From Streptomyces natalensis ATCC 27448 (lineage in GTDB: Bacteria; Actinomycetota; Actinomycetes; Streptomycetales; Streptomycetaceae), in contig NZ_JRKI01000063.1 in NCBI RefSeq assembly GCF_000935125.1, positions 124,001 through 188,000 of the forward strand: a stretch of 64,000 bases of DNA, in the 5' to 3' direction. Both the position numbers and the translations under genes were made by a program. The notes below the pieces were generated by a model, which made no database searches, had not been told where the DNA came from, and saw only the letters and a list, made by a program, of their open reading frames with translations. Shown in pieces: positions 1-7,316 of this stretch. Numbering within the stretch: the stretch's first letter is position 1; each line of letters begins with the position of its first letter.

Positions 1-141
1 GGTGCCGAGCAGCGCTGGAACCGTTCGGCGACCGAGGTGCGCTCGATCATCCATCTGCTGCGCTCGACGCTGGAGAAGAACGACGGCACGGCGCACACGG
101 CGTTGCAGCGGGCGAAGGCCGCGGTCGACGGCATCGGCTGA
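1..141 (+). CDS. C-terminal fragment of a WXG100-like type VII secretion protein (5' end outside window)
   Basis: Only the last 46 residues and the TGA stop are present, because the gene starts before the window. The fragment is charged, predicted helical, and ends in an A-K-A-A-V-D-G-I-G tail; a Trp lies near its start. This fits the second helix of a small ESX/WXG100 helical-hairpin protein. The position directly upstream of type VII secretion genes supports that reading. Family assignment is by size, composition and context only, and the WXG turn itself is not visible. Confidence 0.5.
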   Translation, partial: GAEQRWNRSATEVRSIIHLLRSTLEKNDGTAHTALQRAKAAVDGIG

Positions 142-231
142 CGCCATCGGCGGCATGCGAGCGTCCATCGGTGGTTGAGGTTGCACGTACGGGCAGGGGG
201 GAGCCTGGCCCGGGGGATGGGAGCGGTAGGG

Positions 232-723
232 ATGACGGGGTGGGACCTCACGCCTTCGGGCGTGAACCATGTGCTGGACAAGACCAGCCGCACGGCAGGC
301 GAACTGGGTGAGCAGATCTCCGCGTACGGCGGCCCGAAGGGCGATCTTCTCAAGGCCGCCCACGCGGTGGGCACACTCCAGATGGCAGGTGAGAAGCCGC
401 CGTCCGGTCACCCCGGCCCGGACGGCAAGCCCGCACCGACCGGGCTGCTGGCCAGCGCCCTGGCCGAGTTCGCCGCAAAGACGCAGGACGATCTGACGTT
501 CCTGCTGGCCCGGACGAAGAAGTCGGTGGACGGCGCGGCGAACGCGGCGCGCGAGTACCTCGAGGGCGACGAGCGGATGGCCTCGCATGTGCTGCAACAG
601 GCCGTAAAGGCACCCGACCTGCACCCGCACAAGCACGCCGGCCACGGCCACGGCAGCGCACACGACCACGGCGGTCGGCACGACGACGGCGGCACTCACG
701 CCCATGGCGGCGGCGGAAAGTAG
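232..723 (+). CDS. DUF6507-like ESX-associated protein with histidine-rich tail
   Basis: The 163-residue protein begins M-T-G-W-D-L-T-P-S-G-V, which I recognise as the typical opening of the streptomycete DUF6507 family, small helical proteins found beside type VII genes. I chose the ATG at 232 because this conserved opening starts there; an in-frame ATG at 217 and a TTG at 175 would only add a poorly conserved lead. The last ~40 residues are extraordinary: alternating His-Gly/His-Asp with about a dozen histidines, a likely metal-binding or pH-responsive tail. No signal peptide or membrane segment is seen. It is probably co-transcribed with the toxin gene 12 nt downstream. Its molecular function is unknown; it may be a substrate or partner of the ESX machinery. 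Confidence 0.7.
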   Translation: MTGWDLTPSGVNHVLDKTSRTAGELGEQISAYGGPKGDLLKAAHAVGTLQMAGEKPPSGHPGPDGKPAPTGLLASALAEFAAKTQDDLTFLLARTKKSVDGAANAAREYLEGDERMASHVLQQAVKAPDLHPHKHAGHGHGSAHDHGGRHDDGGTHAHGGGGK

Positions 724-735
724 GGGGACTTACAC

Positions 736-3186
736 GTGAGCGCCGACCACATCGATCCGTCCGGCATCCTCACCTACACGGGCAACTTGGAAGAGGTGGA
801 AGCGCGCGCCAAGGCGCTGAAGAAGGAAGCGGGCGCGATCCGCGACAAGGGCGCGGATGTCCACTCTTCCTTCCAGGGGCTGCGGGCGTACTACTCGGCG
901 CCGGAGGCGGAGCAGCTGTTCGCCTCGACCAAGCCGGTCGCCACCAAAGCGCATCACTTCGCCGACGAGCTGGAGAAGGTCGGCGCAGCCCTGGACACCT
1001 TCGCGGCCGAGGTACGCCCGCTGGTCGCCAGGCTTCACAAACTCGAAGGAGCTGCGTCCCACTTCGTCGCCGACATCAAGCAGGACGAGGACTGGCAGTA
1101 CGACCCGGTCAAGGTCGCCGTCAACAAGCAGCTGATTCAGGAGGTCTCCGCGACCGTCCAGGCGTTCTGGGCGGCGGAGGTGGCGGCCGCCAACAAGATC
1201 ACCGCTCTTGTTTCCCACGGCACCCACTGGACCCTTGGCGACGGTACGAAGAAAAAGGGCGGCCACACCTACGGCCTGACCAAGGAAGCGATGTCCTCGG
1301 CGGGCGATACGCCGTGGGGCAAGGTCGTCGACCAAAAACGCCACTGGTACGACCCCGGTGCCGTGGTCAGCTGGGTCAAGAACTTCGTCTGGGACGGCAC
1401 CGTCGTCGACGGCATGTGGGGCACCCTCAAGGGACTGTGGTCGCTGACGCCGTGGGGCGACAACTTCGGCGCCGCGTGGAAGAGCATGGGCCACCTGGCC
1501 ACCGTGACAACCGTGCCACTCCTGCTGCCCCTGGTTCCCCTGCTCCCCGATGGCAGCGTCAAGTCCTGGATGACGGACAGCATGAAGACGAGCGTTGAGG
1601 TCGGCAAGTCCATGGTCGCCTGGGACCAGTGGGACAAGAACTCGGGCCGGGCAGCGGGAGCATCGTTCTTCAACATCGGGACCCTGATCGCCACCCGTGG
1701 CGGCAGCGGCGCCGTCAAGACGGGCGCCGAAGCGGCCGGGGCGGGCGCCAAGATCGCCAACGCGGCCGCCCGGGTCGGCAGAGTCACCCACTACATGGAC
1801 CCGACCACCCACATCGTCAACGCCGTCGGCGCCGCCGCCAAGCTCACCAAACTCGATGCGGCGATCGGCAGCGCCTTCAAGGCCGTCAAAACCAGCACGG
1901 CCCTCGACCACCTGCGCGAGACCTTCACCGTCACCGCCAAAACCAGCCCCTCAGGCGCGGTACACCTGCCCAGCGGCCAGCCCGTGCACCTGGACGGCCC
2001 CCTCCCGGACCTGCCCCCCGGCAAAACCGCCATCCACCTCGCCGACGGCGCCGGCAAGGTCCCGCCGGGCTCGATGATGTACGACCGCAACACCTTCCTC
2101 ACCCCGGACAGCAAGGTGGTCGACGCCCACGGCATCCCCAAGACGGGCTCCGACGCGATGGCCGAGCTGTCGGCGAAGAACCGGGCAATTCTGGGCAGCA
2201 CCCCGCCCGAGAAGGCTGATGTACCAGCAGTTCACGAGCTGGCCCGTGTCGGTGCCGATGTGCCTGCGTGGACCGAGGCCACGGTCCGCGCAGGAGACCT
2301 GGGAAACCCGTCTTCAAATGGGCCGGGCGCCGGTGACACCACGGCCAGCGCACAGCACGATGCGCCGAGTCCGAATGGGCCGGGTGAGAGCAACGCACCT
2401 GAGAGTATTCCTGGGCACAGTTCGGGAGGGCACTCTTCGCTGGACTCGTCTGTTAGTTCAGGGGGCGTCCATGATCCAGTACATGGCGGAACCAGCGTCG
2501 ACGGATCAAATGGCGGAAGTTCGGCTGTATCGGATGGGCATACGCCCGATCCTGGCGGCGTTCCTCACGTTCCGGACGGTGATGGCGACGTCGTGGTGCC
2601 CGTAGAGGCGTCAAATGAGGGGCACTGGGGCCCGAAAGACGTGGAAGATCAAATTAATAAGCTTGACGATCGGCAAGGTGGCGAGGGCCACGCACCTGGT
2701 CGCCACCTCTATCCAAAAGATGATGCCCTGATCCGGCGTTTGGGTACTCCGATGGCCGACGGAAGCGGAAATCTGAAACTATACGGACCGGCCTCTCCTA
2801 ATGTCGGACACGTGAAGTCGGAAAACAACGTAGATCCGCTGACCGGAACAACGACTGACGGAGTTTCGGGGGGTGTGCACAGGGTTGGCGGGTGTGCCAC
2901 GCGTTTCGATAATGCGGAAGACCTGGTGAAGGTAGACGCTTATGCCCGCAAGTACATAGCGGAGCACGGAACCCCGCCGAGCCACGAAATCCCTATCTCC
3001 GGCATATTGGGCCCGGATGGACATAAGAGGCTGTCTGGATTCTACCGAAACCCGCAAAAGCCAAGCGAATTTCTGCCCGTCGACTTCGAAGGCGGGACGA
3101 TTAAGGCGGTATACAAGTACAAGAAGGACTACGGGTACTACCTCGTCACGATGTATCCTAATCATGCACCCGGTCGGCATCCATAG
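736..3186 (+). CDS. Type VII-secreted polymorphic toxin with RNase A-like C-terminal domain
   Basis: The 816-residue protein starts at GTG 736. Residues 1-130 are helical and charged like WXG100/LXG delivery heads. Residues ~190-370 form a central region with W-rich motifs and hydrophobic/Ala-Gly helices, as in streptomycete ESX-linked toxins. Residues ~500-625 are a Gly/Ser/Pro/Asp linker. The tip (about 630-816) has H652, R656-H657, an L-I-R-R-L helix start, an A-T-R-F motif and a closing V-T-M-Y-P (T805, Y807). That order resembles CdiA-CT RNase A-like (BECR-fold) toxins, whose active site uses His, Arg, Thr and Tyr. The tip is visibly richer in A/T than the rest, as expected of an exchangeable toxin cassette. 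The candidate immunity gene follows 13 nt later. The delivery role is well supported by context; the RNase assignment is inferred from a motif pattern and is moderate. Confidence 0.7.
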   Translation: MSADHIDPSGILTYTGNLEEVEARAKALKKEAGAIRDKGADVHSSFQGLRAYYSAPEAEQLFASTKPVATKAHHFADELEKVGAALDTFAAEVRPLVARLHKLEGAASHFVADIKQDEDWQYDPVKVAVNKQLIQEVSATVQAFWAAEVAAANKITALVSHGTHWTLGDGTKKKGGHTYGLTKEAMSSAGDTPWGKVVDQKRHWYDPGAVVSWVKNFVWDGTVVDGMWGTLKGLWSLTPWGDNFGAAWKSMGHLATVTTVPLLLPLVPLLPDGSVKSWMTDSMKTSVEVGKSMVAWDQWDKNSGRAAGASFFNIGTLIATRGGSGAVKTGAEAAGAGAKIANAAARVGRVTHYMDPTTHIVNAVGAAAKLTKLDAAIGSAFKAVKTSTALDHLRETFTVTAKTSPSGAVHLPSGQPVHLDGPLPDLPPGKTAIHLADGAGKVPPGSMMYDRNTFLTPDSKVVDAHGIPKTGSDAMAELSAKNRAILGSTPPEKADVPAVHELARVGADVPAWTEATVRAGDLGNPSSNGPGAGDTTASAQHDAPSPNGPGESNAPESIPGHSSGGHSSLDSSVSSGGVHDPVHGGTSVDGSNGGSSAVSDGHTPDPGGVPHVPDGDGDVVVPVEASNEGHWGPKDVEDQINKLDDRQGGEGHAPGRHLYPKDDALIRRLGTPMADGSGNLKLYGPASPNVGHVKSENNVDPLTGTTTDGVSGGVHRVGGCATRFDNAEDLVKVDAYARKYIAEHGTPPSHEIPISGILGPDGHKRLSGFYRNPQKPSEFLPVDFEGGTIKAVYKYKKDYGYYLVTMYPNHAPGRHP

Positions 3187-3199
3187 CATTGGCGTACTG

Positions 3200-3487
3200 A
3201 TGAGTAGAGAATTCGAGAACTTTGTTCAGATCTATCTTGATCTCGAATGTGCGTATGACACAAAGGAGGGATTGCATGACACTCTTCACTCCTTCAAGCC
3301 CTCCTATGTGGAGGCCGTCCGGAAAGAGATGGAGGCTGTCCTTGGGGAACGCAGTATGTCCCTGAGTGACTATGAGGGTCTGACGTCTATTGAATTCGAA
3401 GATGAGGACTCTCTTTATGAGTACCTGGATGGTATCTACCGGCACTTGTTTGGCGGGCTGAGTCACCAGCCGGCTCCGCCTGTCTAG
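3200..3487 (+). CDS. Probable immunity protein for the upstream toxin (CdiI-like, small acidic helical)
   Basis: The 95-residue product starts at ATG 3200, 13 nt after the toxin stop. It is acidic, predicted mostly helical, and has aromatic-rich motifs (F-E-N-F-V-Q-I-Y-L-D near the start, L-Y-E-Y-L-D-G-I-Y near the end), with no signal peptide or membrane segment. Position, size and charge are those of a cytoplasmic immunity protein neutralising a basic nuclease toxin. The all-helical layout resembles immunity proteins paired with RNase A-like CdiA tips. Base composition is lower in GC than the ESX genes that follow, matching the toxin tip and suggesting both arrived as one module. No family name can be given with certainty. 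Confidence 0.65.
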   Translation: MSREFENFVQIYLDLECAYDTKEGLHDTLHSFKPSYVEAVRKEMEAVLGERSMSLSDYEGLTSIEFEDEDSLYEYLDGIYRHLFGGLSHQPAPPV

Positions 3488-3660
3488 TTCATGAAACTCG
3501 CCTCGGGATCGTCGGGGCAGATGGACCCCGGTGGCTGGCTCCTTTGAGCCGCAGGGCTTCCGTTGCCAAGCTGGATCGCCGACCACGTGGTGGACACCCC
3601 GCCGCACCCGCGCCGTATCGTGTCCCCGCAGGGAGCAGGGGAGAGCTGAGGAGGGGCGCC

Positions 3661-3960
3661 GTGGCGCGGGACTACGACAGTCAGTTGTTGGAGTCGGTTT
3701 CCGTGCGGCGGCGGAGGTTGCGGGATGCGTTGATGTTCGGGGGGCAGCGGACTCGGCGGAGTCTGGATGAGAGTTTTGGGAAGGTTTTCGGGGGGATTGC
3801 GCTTGCGGCCGTGGTGTGTGCCGGGTGTGTGGGGTGGTCCTTCGTTGCGGCCAAGATGGGGAGCGGGGCGCGGGTTCCCGGGGTGGGTCCGAATCCGGTA
3901 GGGGCGACGAGTCCGACGGGTCCCATGGGCGGTAACGCGGGGAATTCTTCGGCATGGTGA
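3661..3960 (+). CDS. Small single-pass membrane protein of the type VII locus (EccB N-terminus-like topology)
   Basis: The 99-residue protein starts at GTG 3661 behind a strong GAGGAGGGG ribosome site. It has a basic, Arg-rich cytoplasmic head (residues 1-38), one transmembrane helix (about 41-60), and a short Gly/Pro/Asn outer tail. A head of this type followed by one helix recalls the first ~70 residues of EccB, but the large extracytoplasmic EccB domain is absent. The stop overlaps the start of eccD (ATGGTGA), so the two are translationally coupled and probably act together in the membrane complex. The sequence between the immunity gene and this start (3488-3660) shows no gene. Function is not established. 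Confidence 0.65.
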   Translation: MARDYDSQLLESVSVRRRRLRDALMFGGQRTRRSLDESFGKVFGGIALAAVVCAGCVGWSFVAAKMGSGARVPGVGPNPVGATSPTGPMGGNAGNSSAW

Positions 3961-5315
3961 GTGTGAGTACGGGAGTGGCGGGGATGGAGTCGGGAGCCGT
4001 GCCGCGGACCGTACTGAGTCGGGTGACGCTGGTCGGGGAGCGGCGGCGGGTTGATTTGGTGTTGCCCGCGCAGGAGCCCATTGGCGTGTTGCTGCCGGAT
4101 ATTTTGCGGCTGCTGGGCGACCGGCCGGGCAAGGAGCCGTTGTTGCGGCGGTTGGTGACGGCCGAGGGGGCCGTGCTGTCGCAGGATGACTCGCTGGGAT
4201 CGGCGAATGTGCCGGACGGAGCGGTGCTGCGTCTCGTGCGGGAGCACGAGACGCCGGCGGCGCCGGTGGTGCATGACGCGACGGATGTCGTTGCCGATGA
4301 CTTGGATGTGCGGAGCTGGCGTTGGGGGGCGCGGAGCCGGAGCTGGACGGCTGGGGCGGCGAGTGTGGTGCTGGCCTTGGTTGCGGGGACGGCGGCGGCC
4401 AGTTGGTACGGGCCGGGTGACGCCGCGGTCTGGCTGGGTGTGGTCGGTGTGCTTGCCGTGGCTGTCGGAGCCATCAGTGGGTGGCTCGGGCGGCGGGCGA
4501 TGGGGACCGCGTTGGTGCTGGTGGGGGGTGCGCTCGGCGCGCTCGCCGCGTGGGAGGCGGCGTCGACGGGTGCGGTGCGGCTGGCGGGCGTCGGGCTGTC
4601 CGTCGCCGCGGTGCTGGCGTTGCTCGGGGTGTGTACGGAGCTGGGGCGCGGTGGGCTCGTCGGGGCGGCGACGGTTGCGTTGGCGGTGGGCGCCTGGGAG
4701 GCCGGGCTGGCGGTGACCAGCGTGGCGCGTACGGGCGTTGCGCTGGGCGTGGTGTCGGTGGTCGTGCTCGGATATCTGCCGCGGCTGGCGCTGATGGCGG
4801 CCGGGCTGACGCGGCTTGATGATCAGCGGTCCGGTGGTACGCCGGTGAGTCGGCATCAGGTGGCGACCGCTCTCGGGGCGACGCATCGTGGGCTTGCGCT
4901 GGCCACCGTTGCCATGGCGCTCTCCGCCGGTGCGGCGGGGGTGCTCGCCCTCGGCCCGGGGGACGGCTGGTCGGTCGCTGCCGGGGCCCTGTTGTGCGTC
5001 GTGATGCTGTCGCGGGCCCGTGCCTACCCGCTGGCGGTCGAGGTCGTCGCCCTGCTGGCCGCCGGGACGGCCGTGGGGGTGTGTTTGGTGATGCGATGGG
5101 CGGCGGCGGGGACGGGCGATCGTTCGGCCGCGCTGGTCGTGTTGTGTGTGCTGGCGGTGCTGCCGCTCGGGGCGCTCGCGGTGCGGGTGCCGGAGCATGT
5201 GCAGGTCCGGCTGCGTCGGCTGGTGAATCTCGTCGAGTCGGTCAGTGTGGTGGCGCTGATCCCGGTGGCCCTCGGGGCGTTCGGGGTCTACAGCCGGCTG
5301 CTGCACACGTTCTGA
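3954..5315 (+). CDS. eccD: Type VII secretion integral membrane protein EccD
   Basis: EccD forms the multi-helix membrane core of the ESX channel. The 453-residue product has a soluble ubiquitin-like (YukD) head of about 90 residues, recognisable from the pattern S-R-V-T-L-V-G ... V-D-L-V-L-P ... P-I-G-V-L-L-P-D. A polar linker follows, then about 11 very hydrophobic Ala/Val/Leu helices up to the C-terminus. Length and layout match EccD of other actinobacteria. ATG 3954 overlaps the upstream stop; a GTG three bases later is an alternative. The neighbouring EspI-like and EccC genes confirm the locus. No sign of degradation is seen. Confidence 0.85.
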   Translation: MVSVSTGVAGMESGAVPRTVLSRVTLVGERRRVDLVLPAQEPIGVLLPDILRLLGDRPGKEPLLRRLVTAEGAVLSQDDSLGSANVPDGAVLRLVREHETPAAPVVHDATDVVADDLDVRSWRWGARSRSWTAGAASVVLALVAGTAAASWYGPGDAAVWLGVVGVLAVAVGAISGWLGRRAMGTALVLVGGALGALAAWEAASTGAVRLAGVGLSVAAVLALLGVCTELGRGGLVGAATVALAVGAWEAGLAVTSVARTGVALGVVSVVVLGYLPRLALMAAGLTRLDDQRSGGTPVSRHQVATALGATHRGLALATVAMALSAGAAGVLALGPGDGWSVAAGALLCVVMLSRARAYPLAVEVVALLAAGTAVGVCLVMRWAAAGTGDRSAALVVLCVLAVLPLGALAVRVPEHVQVRLRRLVNLVESVSVVALIPVALGAFGVYSRLLHTF

Positions 5316-5336
5316 GCCGGAAGGCGGCGAGGGAGC

Positions 5337-7316
5337 ATGGCAGCAGACGGAGACGGAGTACGCGGAGCTGGCGAAGGGAGCGGGCCGGTGCAGGGCGACT
5401 GGCAGCGCGATCTGTTGCGCGAGCTCGGTGGGGGAGCGGGGACGAACGCGGGAGCGGGGGGCGAGGGCGGCCCGGCGACGCTCAACCTGTCGGCCGCGGA
5501 GATGAAGGCCGCGCTGGCGACCGCGGACATGACCACGGACGCGAACGCTGACGCAGCTGCGGGAACGACCGGGGGCGCAGCTGCGGGAACGACCACGGAA
5601 GCGACTGTGGAGGCGGGGGCAGCGACCGCGGAAGCGGGAGGAGCGGCGCCTGCCGCTGCGGGCACCAGTGTGTGGGACAGCCCCACGTCCTCCTCCAGGG
5701 CGGAGCCGGTCATGGGCACGGCCGGCGCCGCGGCACCCGGCCGACCCACGCCGTTGACGCCGACGCCGACGCCGACATCGGCATCGGCATCGACGCACAC
5801 CACCGGGTCCGCGCCGGGCGGTCCGGTGTACCCGCCTGCGCCCCCCGTTCCGCCGTCGGCGCCCTTCGTTCCGCCGCCGGCGCCGCCTGCCGCCGCGCCA
5901 CAGCAGGACCCTGCGGTCGCGCACCACGCCGTTTCGGTCGCGCATCACGCCGCCCCCGGCCCCATGCCTGCCCCCAACCCCATGCCTGCCCCCAACCCCA
6001 TGCCTGCCCCCAACCCCATGCCCGCCCCCGTTCCGGCCGCGCGCCCCGCACCGGAAGCCATAGGGGAAACGGCGCCCGCCGCACGCCCTGCACCGCAGGC
6101 CGTACCCGAAGCCATACGGGAACCGGCCCCCGCTCCGGCTCCCCACGCCGCGCCTTCCCCGCACCCCGCCGCGCCCACCCCACCCCACGGCTCCGCCCCG
6201 CCACGCAACACCACCCCCGCCCGCCGCTCCACCCCCACCCCCGTCTCCGTCCCCGTCGTCCCGCCCGAGCTGGACGCCCTGCGGCACAAACCGCGGCACG
6301 GAGACTCCATAACCCAGCGGGCGGGGCGGGCCGTGCGGCGGGCGATCGCCTCGTCGCCCGTGGCCGAGACCGCGGACGTCACCCAGGCCGCGTACGCCAT
6401 CCAGCAGCCGGTGACCACCGGCCGGCAGCTCTCCGTGACGAGCATCCGGGGCGGCGCGGGCAAATCCACGGTGGCGGCGCTGTTGGCCCTCACCTACGCG
6501 CACTACCGCGCCGATCCGGTGCTGGCCCTCGAAGCCGATCCGGCGCTCGGCACGCTGCCGCACCGGCTGGGTGCGCGGGAGGTGCGCTGGTCGGGGACGG
6601 ACCTGGCCGGGATCGTCGATCCCTCGATGCTGATCACGGACCTGACGGGGTATCTGATTCCGTTCCCGGGCGGTGGCTGGCTGCTGCCCGGGAGTCAGGG
6701 CGCCATCGGCACCAGGCTGGAGATCGACACCTACCGGGTCGTGATGACGTCACTGCGGCGGTACTTCGCGACCACCGTCGTCGACTGCGAGACCCTTCCC
6801 GCCGAGGTGGCGCGTACCGCCCTGGTGACGACGCAGGCGCGGATCATGGTCTCCCCGGCGACCCCGGAGGGAGTGGCCGCCACCCGCTCGGTCCTGGACT
6901 GGGTCGGCGGGGTGCACCCCGGGTTGCTGCCCACGACGGTGGTGGTGCTCAACCAGATCGCACCCGATACCGGGCTCGATACGCGGAAGGCCGCCGACCT
7001 GCTGGGCGCCGGCGGCGCAGCGGTGCTGCCGCTTCCGTACGACCGCCATCTCGCGGCGGGCGGGGCGATCCGTACGGAGCTGCTCGGCGAGCGGACGCTC
7101 CGGGCGGCCGCGCGGATCGCGGCCGAGGCGATGAACCGCGCGGTCTCCCGAGGACAGCGCCGCCCGGCGCCGGGCCACGGCGCCCCGTCGACGCACGGCA
7201 CCCCGTCAGGCCCGTCGAGCCCGTCAGGCCCCTCGGCCCCCACAGGTCCGCCGGCCCCCACAGGCCCTTTGGCCCCCTCCACCCCCGCCAACCCCTACGG
7301 CGGTCCGCCCCGGTGA
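5337..7316 (+). CDS. EspI-like Pro/Ala-rich protein with ParA/MinD-type ATPase domain
   Basis: The 659-residue protein combines a disordered N-terminal ~340 residues, dominated by Pro, Ala, Thr and Gly, with a C-terminal ParA/MinD-like P-loop domain. The P-loop is G-G-A-G-K-S-T at residues 372-378. The signature lysine that normally precedes it (KGG) is Arg here. Mycobacterial EspI (Rv3876, ESX-1) has the same size and same two-part layout and modulates ESX secretion, so an EspI-like regulatory or assembly role is inferred. A block at residues ~209-232 repeats N-P-M-P-A-P, encoded by an 18-nt tandem repeat. A second Pro/Ser-rich tail follows the ATPase domain. The gene overlaps eccC by GTGA. 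Confidence 0.75.
   Translation: MAADGDGVRGAGEGSGPVQGDWQRDLLRELGGGAGTNAGAGGEGGPATLNLSAAEMKAALATADMTTDANADAAAGTTGGAAAGTTTEATVEAGAATAEAGGAAPAAAGTSVWDSPTSSSRAEPVMGTAGAAAPGRPTPLTPTPTPTSASASTHTTGSAPGGPVYPPAPPVPPSAPFVPPPAPPAAAPQQDPAVAHHAVSVAHHAAPGPMPAPNPMPAPNPMPAPNPMPAPVPAARPAPEAIGETAPAARPAPQAVPEAIREPAPAPAPHAAPSPHPAAPTPPHGSAPPRNTTPARRSTPTPVSVPVVPPELDALRHKPRHGDSITQRAGRAVRRAIASSPVAETADVTQAAYAIQQPVTTGRQLSVTSIRGGAGKSTVAALLALTYAHYRADPVLALEADPALGTLPHRLGAREVRWSGTDLAGIVDPSMLITDLTGYLIPFPGGGWLLPGSQGAIGTRLEIDTYRVVMTSLRRYFATTVVDCETLPAEVARTALVTTQARIMVSPATPEGVAATRSVLDWVGGVHPGLLPTTVVVLNQIAPDTGLDTRKAADLLGAGGAAVLPLPYDRHLAAGGAIRTELLGERTLRAAARIAAEAMNRAVSRGQRRPAPGHGAPSTHGTPSGPSSPSGPSAPTGPPAPTGPLAPSTPANPYGGPPR
5961..6032 (+). 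repeat. 18-nt tandem repeat inside the EspI-like gene
   Basis: The unit CCCATGCCTGCCCCCAAC occurs three times exactly (5961-6014), followed by a fourth diverged copy (6015-6032). It encodes repeated Pro-Met-Pro-Ala-Pro-Asn in the disordered segment. Copy number is a likely site of length variation between strains. Confidence 0.9.

Noticed and set aside
175..231. Earlier TTG/ATG starts for the DUF6507-type gene
   Set aside because: The conserved family opening begins at ATG 232, and the extra residues are Gly/Arg-rich and unconserved.
3681..6563. Very long reverse-strand open frame opposite eccD and the EspI-like gene
   Set aside because: Composition is Arg/Gly/His low complexity, with no motif, and it mirrors the forward codon bias; a classic high-GC antisense shadow.
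5672..7312. A much longer EccC with its start inside the EspI-like gene
   Set aside because: The frame is open for 547 codons upstream of GTG 7313, but it reads as Arg/Gly/His-rich shadow sequence and overlaps a convincing gene; EccC homologues start near 7313.
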